Position numbers and translations under genes: made by a program. From assembly GCA_903901425.1 (NCBI GenBank), contig CAIURC010000012.1, positions 36,450-100,449 on the forward strand: a stretch of DNA of 64,000 bases, given 5' to 3'. Every line of letters starts with the position of its first letter. Position 1 is the first letter of the stretch. Shown piece after piece: positions 61,062-64,000 of this stretch. Source of the DNA: an uncultured Spartobacteria bacterium. Lineage in GTDB: Bacteria; Verrucomicrobiota; Verrucomicrobiia; Chthoniobacterales; Chthoniobacteraceae. The notes under the pieces are model-generated. The model saw only the letters and a list, made by a program, of their open reading frames with translations, searched no databases and had not been told where the DNA came from.

Positions 61062-62233
61062 GCCGTTTCATCAGGGAATTCCCCCAAAACCCGCAGCACG
61101 CGACCACCGCCGCCCTGCTCCCGGAAACTCGACCGGACTTCCGGCCGCCGTTTCCAAGCATCTCCCCGGAGGCAATACAGGGCACGCTCGCGGACACCGT
61201 CCTGCTGATGAAACGCTTTATCGTGTTTCCTTCCGAGGCCGCGTACCGGTTGCTGGCTCTCTGGGTCGCCCACACCTATGTGATCGAGGCGTTCGAGTAC
61301 ACGCCCTACCTCCATGTGTATTCCCCTGAAAAACAGTGTGGGAAAAGCAGGGTGTTGGAGGTGCTCTTCCACCTGGTTTCAAAGCCGTGGAAACTCGCCA
61401 ACCCCAGCGAGGCGGCCCTGTTCCGCAAGATTGAGAAGGATTGTCCGACCATCTTGTGGGATGAAATTGATGCGGTGTTTCAGGGCAAGGCCACCGATCC
61501 CACCAAGGAGAACCTTCGCGGACTGGTCAACAGCGGGTTCGAGCGCAACGGCCGCGTGCCGCGCTGCGACGGGGCGCAACACGAAGTGAAGGATTACTCC
61601 GTCTTCTGCCCCAAGGTCCTTGCCGGGATTGGAGAGCTCCCCGACACCATCGCCGACCGGTGCATCCCCATCCGGTTGGAGCGCAAAAAGAAGTCCCAAG
61701 AGACCGAGCGTTTCCGGGGGCGCGACGCGGCTCAAATCACCGAACCCCTGCGACTGGCGCTGCACCACTGGGCGCAGGACAGTCGTGTAATCGACACCCT
61801 GAGCGCCGCGCGCCCCGAAATACCGAAGGATCTGGGCGACCGGCAGGCCGACATCGCTGAGCCGTTGATCGCCATTGCCGATCTCCTTGGTGGCGAATGG
61901 CCCGAGTTCACGCGGCGCGGGTTGTTGGAACTCTTCAAAGTGGAACATACGGTGACCGAAAGCGATGGGAGCCGCTTATTGCGAGACATCCGGCAGGTCT
62001 TTGAGGAGTCGGGGCTGACGCGCATCAGCACGGCAACCCTGATCACCAAACTGGTCGAGCTGGGCGGCCCCTGGGCTGAGCGTTGGGCGAAAGACCTTCA
62101 ATACGGCAATTTGAATGGTCCCGCTGGAAAACTGGCGCGGCTTCTGCGCGAATACGGGATCTGCAGCAAAACGCTTAGTTTTACGGGCGAACCCGATTCG
62201 AAAGGCTACATGGAGGAGGTCTTTAATTGCTAG
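61058..62233 (+). CDS. DUF3631 P-loop ATPase, 3' truncated
   Basis: The 391-residue protein has a Walker A-like site (KQCGKSRVLEVL), a Walker B site (TILWDEID) and the sensor-like region AGIGELPDTIADRCIPIRL. It is of the DUF3631 family found in phage and plasmid replication or primase modules. The product ends MEEVFNC with the last residues and stop inside the third 81-bp repeat, so its native C-terminus has probably been replaced. It is coupled to a lost upstream gene by the overlap at 61058. Confidence 0.8.
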   Translation: MSRFIREFPQNPQHATTAALLPETRPDFRPPFPSISPEAIQGTLADTVLLMKRFIVFPSEAAYRLLALWVAHTYVIEAFEYTPYLHVYSPEKQCGKSRVLEVLFHLVSKPWKLANPSEAALFRKIEKDCPTILWDEIDAVFQGKATDPTKENLRGLVNSGFERNGRVPRCDGAQHEVKDYSVFCPKVLAGIGELPDTIADRCIPIRLERKKKSQETERFRGRDAAQITEPLRLALHHWAQDSRVIDTLSAARPEIPKDLGDRQADIAEPLIAIADLLGGEWPEFTRRGLLELFKVEHTVTESDGSRLLRDIRQVFEESGLTRISTATLITKLVELGGPWAERWAKDLQYGNLNGPAGKLARLLREYGICSKTLSFTGEPDSKGYMEEVFNC

Positions 62234-62306
62234 GCATTTGCTTTTTTGGCCGGGTCACGGGAAACGGTTGGAGAGCGGATTAGGGCCGGAGGAGAGAGGG
62301 GGTCTG
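62226..62306 (+). repeat. 81-bp direct repeat, copy 3
   Basis: Identical to the other two copies. The left edge gives the stop (TGC TAG) of the DUF3631 frame; from the right, a small minus-strand gene ends inside it with the same QTPSLLRP tail as the DUF4838 gene. Confidence 0.95.
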
Positions 62307-62477
62307 CTTCGCTCGCGAAGCGGTCTTCGCCGCCATCTCATCCACTTCGCTGATCTTGAACCGCACGCTGAGGATGGAGCAGCCAACGGCTTTGGTGGCG
62401 TTGGCGACTTCGGGTTTGGCTTGGGCGAAAACGGCCAACTGCGAGAACAGCAGAGAGGTGAAGAGGGCGAGTTTCAT
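62280..62477 (-). pseudogene. Small secreted protein, 3' truncated
   Basis: The frame starts with a signal peptide (MKLALFTSLLFSQLAVFAQA) and continues with about 38 residues of unknown type (EVANATKAVGCSILSVRFKI), then the repeat-derived tail QTPSLLRP. The original gene was probably longer. It follows the ThuA gene on the same strand by 11 bases. Confidence 0.6.
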
Positions 62478-62488
62478 GGCTCGATTCG

Positions 62489-63304
62489 TTATTTTTTCGT
62501 CGGCGCTTTCACCGTCATCTTCGCGGCCCACTTGATGGCTTCGAGGATGTGCTGACGCACAAAGGGCGAGCTGAGCGAGCGCAGGTCGTGGCCGAACTCG
62601 GTGTAGAAGAAGCTGCCGCCGGTGGCGGGTTCGTGGGTCCAGGCGATGGGGTGGTCCGCGCCCATGGGCTTGCCGTTGCGAGTTTTGAAGTAATCACGCA
62701 CAGGCGTGTAAGTGGTCTCATCCACCCGCATGAGGACGTTGAAACCGGGCTGGCCGGTGACGGCGCGATCGTGATTGGTCCAATCGGCTTCGATCCAGAA
62801 CTCGGCGGGCTGGCCTTTGACGGACGGATGATCCTTCGCGGCGGGATCAATGGTGACTTTCGCTTTCATGAAATCCGAGTCGCTGTTGAAGTCGCATCCG
62901 CCGAGCGCGTTCAGCCAAGGCCACTTCGTCTGATGCACCAGCGCGGCGTGCAGGCCGACGATGCCTTTACCGCCCTTGGTGAACCATTCCTCCACGGATT
63001 TGCGCTGTTCCTCGGGCAGCACCTTGTCGAGTTCGTTGGCGTTGTTGAGCACGAGCACGTCGTAGCGGCTGAGTTCCTCGGCACGCATGTCTTTCCAATG
63101 CTCCGTCACGTCCACCTCGAAGCCATTCTCATGACCGAGCAACACGAGCCAGCGATTGATCTTCGGCGTCTCCGGGTGGCGATAGTAGCCGGTGTTGGAA
63201 TAGACCAGCACTTTGAGTCCGGTCCCCTTGGGCGCGGGGGCAGCGGGTTCATGACCGTGGGCGATGCTGGCGAGCAGGAGTAGTGAGAGGATGAGTGGCT
63301 TCAT
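62489..63304 (-). CDS. ThuA-like secreted protein
   Basis: This 271-residue protein has a signal peptide and matches the ThuA domain (class I glutamine amidotransferase-like fold): LKVLVYSNTGYYRHPE, YDVLVLNNANELDKVL, GKGIVGLHAALVH, ADHPIAWTHEPATGGSFFYTEFGHD. Such proteins are abundant in Verrucomicrobiota and are linked to trehalose or other sugar use; the reaction is unknown. The start at 63304 overlaps the stop of the XRE-like frame by four bases. Confidence 0.88.
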   Translation of the reverse strand: MKPLILSLLLLASIAHGHEPAAPAPKGTGLKVLVYSNTGYYRHPETPKINRWLVLLGHENGFEVDVTEHWKDMRAEELSRYDVLVLNNANELDKVLPEEQRKSVEEWFTKGGKGIVGLHAALVHQTKWPWLNALGGCDFNSDSDFMKAKVTIDPAAKDHPSVKGQPAEFWIEADWTNHDRAVTGQPGFNVLMRVDETTYTPVRDYFKTRNGKPMGADHPIAWTHEPATGGSFFYTEFGHDLRSLSSPFVRQHILEAIKWAAKMTVKAPTKK

Positions 63305-63600
63305 GGTTGAGACGGTTTTTGAGACAAAGGAGTGGGCATACGAGAATAACTCCATTCATTCCTCTCGCACCTATTCATCGTCGTCAAAGCCATGCACAGC
63401 GTGGGATTGGCCGCGCCGCGTTCCAGCTTGCCGATGTATTCCCGACTCAGCCCACTTTCGCGAGCAAGGCCGTATTTGCTCAGTCCACAGCGTTCCCGGA
63501 GTTCCGGCAAGCGCCTCGGCAGCCGCTCGCGGATACGCTCGGCGTAGTCGTGGGCGTCGTGGTTGTCCGGGGCTAGGATGAAAAGGGAATCTCTGCGAAC
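63301..63600 (-). pseudogene. XRE-type DNA-binding fragment
   Basis: About 45 residues (LPELRERCGLSKYGLARESGLSREYIGKLERGAANPTL as core, split here) form a helix-turn-helix of the XRE type. No proper start codon is visible at the N-terminal side and the C-terminal tail after the domain looks random, so it is likely a remnant or a short regulator with an unusual start. It overlaps the neighbouring ThuA start. Confidence 0.45.
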
Positions 63601-63601
63601 T

Positions 63602-64000
63602 TTAGCGTTGGGCCTCGCTCTTCTCGGCGTCGAAGAGGGCCTTGAAGTAGTCGTAGGTGGGCACGCGTGATCCATCGGGACGGATGAGCCAGTTGCCCAC
63701 GCATTGCTCGGCGGTGGCCATGACGCCGGGCGGGAGGCCTTTGCCTTCGTATTTGCCGCCGATGCGCAGATCGTTGTCGTAAATCTGCCAGTGGATCATG
63801 TAGCGCACACCGGCGCGCAGGGCGGCATCGACCATGCGATGGAGCGCGTAGAAGGCCGCGCCCGAGGTGTCGCCTTGGTAAACGGGGTAGTTCTTTTTGA
63901 TTTTCTCGAAGCCGTCCTCGCTCGCTCCGAACTCGCCGAGCATCAGGTTCTCCGCGCCAAAGATGCCATCGTGCGGAGCCTTGCTGGCGAGGTATTGCAG
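63602..64000 (-). CDS. Glycoside-hydrolase-like protein, C-terminal part
   Basis: The frame is open to the window edge. The visible 132 residues include NLMLGEFGASEDG, where the glutamate in the GEFG motif is the position of the nucleophile in clan A barrel hydrolases, and end with GVRYMIHWQIYDND and PTYDYFKALFDAEK. It is the C-terminal part of a secreted barrel enzyme such as GH5-like; the N-terminal part lies outside the window. Confidence 0.6.
   Translation of the reverse strand: MQYLASKAPHDGIFGAENLMLGEFGASEDGFEKIKKNYPVYQGDTSGAAFYALHRMVDAALRAGVRYMIHWQIYDNDLRIGGKYEGKGLPPGVMATAEQCVGNWLIRPDGSRVPTYDYFKALFDAEKSEAQR

Noticed and set aside
57712..62306. The 81-bp repeat as an integron attC site
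   Set aside because: It lacks the GTTRRRY core and the paired inverse core, no integrase is present, and the copies truncate genes instead of separating whole cassettes.
1..64000. CRISPR array or complete insertion sequence
   Set aside because: No regular short repeats with unique spacers were seen, and no transposase-like reading frame was found.

Overview
The window is a GC-rich bacterial chromosome segment, most likely from a Verrucomicrobiota member (Planctomycetota is the weaker alternative). The evidence is a short ECF-type sigma factor with a membrane-anchored anti-sigma-like partner, a DUF1552 plus DUF1592/1588/1585 cytochrome pair, a formylglycine sulfatase, GH43, DUF4838, ThuA and DUF4912 genes. 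There is one tRNA (Thr, TGT). No rRNA, CRISPR array or complete insertion sequence was seen. The lineage is inferred from family content only.

Layout. 1-5.4 kb: sigma/anti-sigma and secreted DUF1552/PSD1-type cytochrome genes in one overlapping run. 6.6-13.1 kb: a compact five-gene lipid/polyene-type operon (ACP, halogenase-like flavoprotein, MMPL exporter fused to an LPLAT acyltransferase, FabZ-like dehydratase, ketosynthase), followed by a GT-C-like membrane protein and a small secreted protein made of six 16-residue YQGRR repeats. 15.8-20.4 kb: two adjacent RNA helicases, one SUV3-like and one Ski2-like. 20.4-34 kb: mixed housekeeping and degradative genes (hisF, DUF4912, tyrosine recombinase, nitroreductase, di-haem peroxidase-like protein, GH43-like protein without its usual catalytic residues, gamma-glutamyltransferase, LemA plus M48 protease, PocR/AraC regulator). 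34.2-42.1 kb: a complete cbb3 oxidase structural and assembly operon with a fused CcoN-CcoO and a one-haem CcoP. 42-54.8 kb: SGNH hydrolase, acetolactate synthase large subunit, sulfatase, AraC/MFS/enolase-superfamily catabolic cluster, DUF2339 giant membrane protein and a second GT-C-like paralogue.

From about 54.8 kb to the end the character changes to an accessory, broken mosaic: two VapBC-type toxin-antitoxin modules with palindromic operators, a diverged 122-bp direct repeat around the second module, and three identical 81-bp direct repeats (57712, 60898, 62226). Genes are cut off on both sides of every 81-bp copy (a DUF4838 protein, a DeoR regulator without its helix-turn-helix, the tail of an upstream partner gene of a DUF3631 ATPase, the DUF3631 gene itself, and a small secreted protein). 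This is either a dispersed repeat that has driven rearrangement or a chain of assembly joins.

The best candidates for something undescribed are the paired SUV3/Ski2 helicases, the MMPL-LPLAT fusion in a minimal fatty-acid-like operon, the YQGRR repeat protein beside a GT-C-like gene, and the 81-bp repeat.
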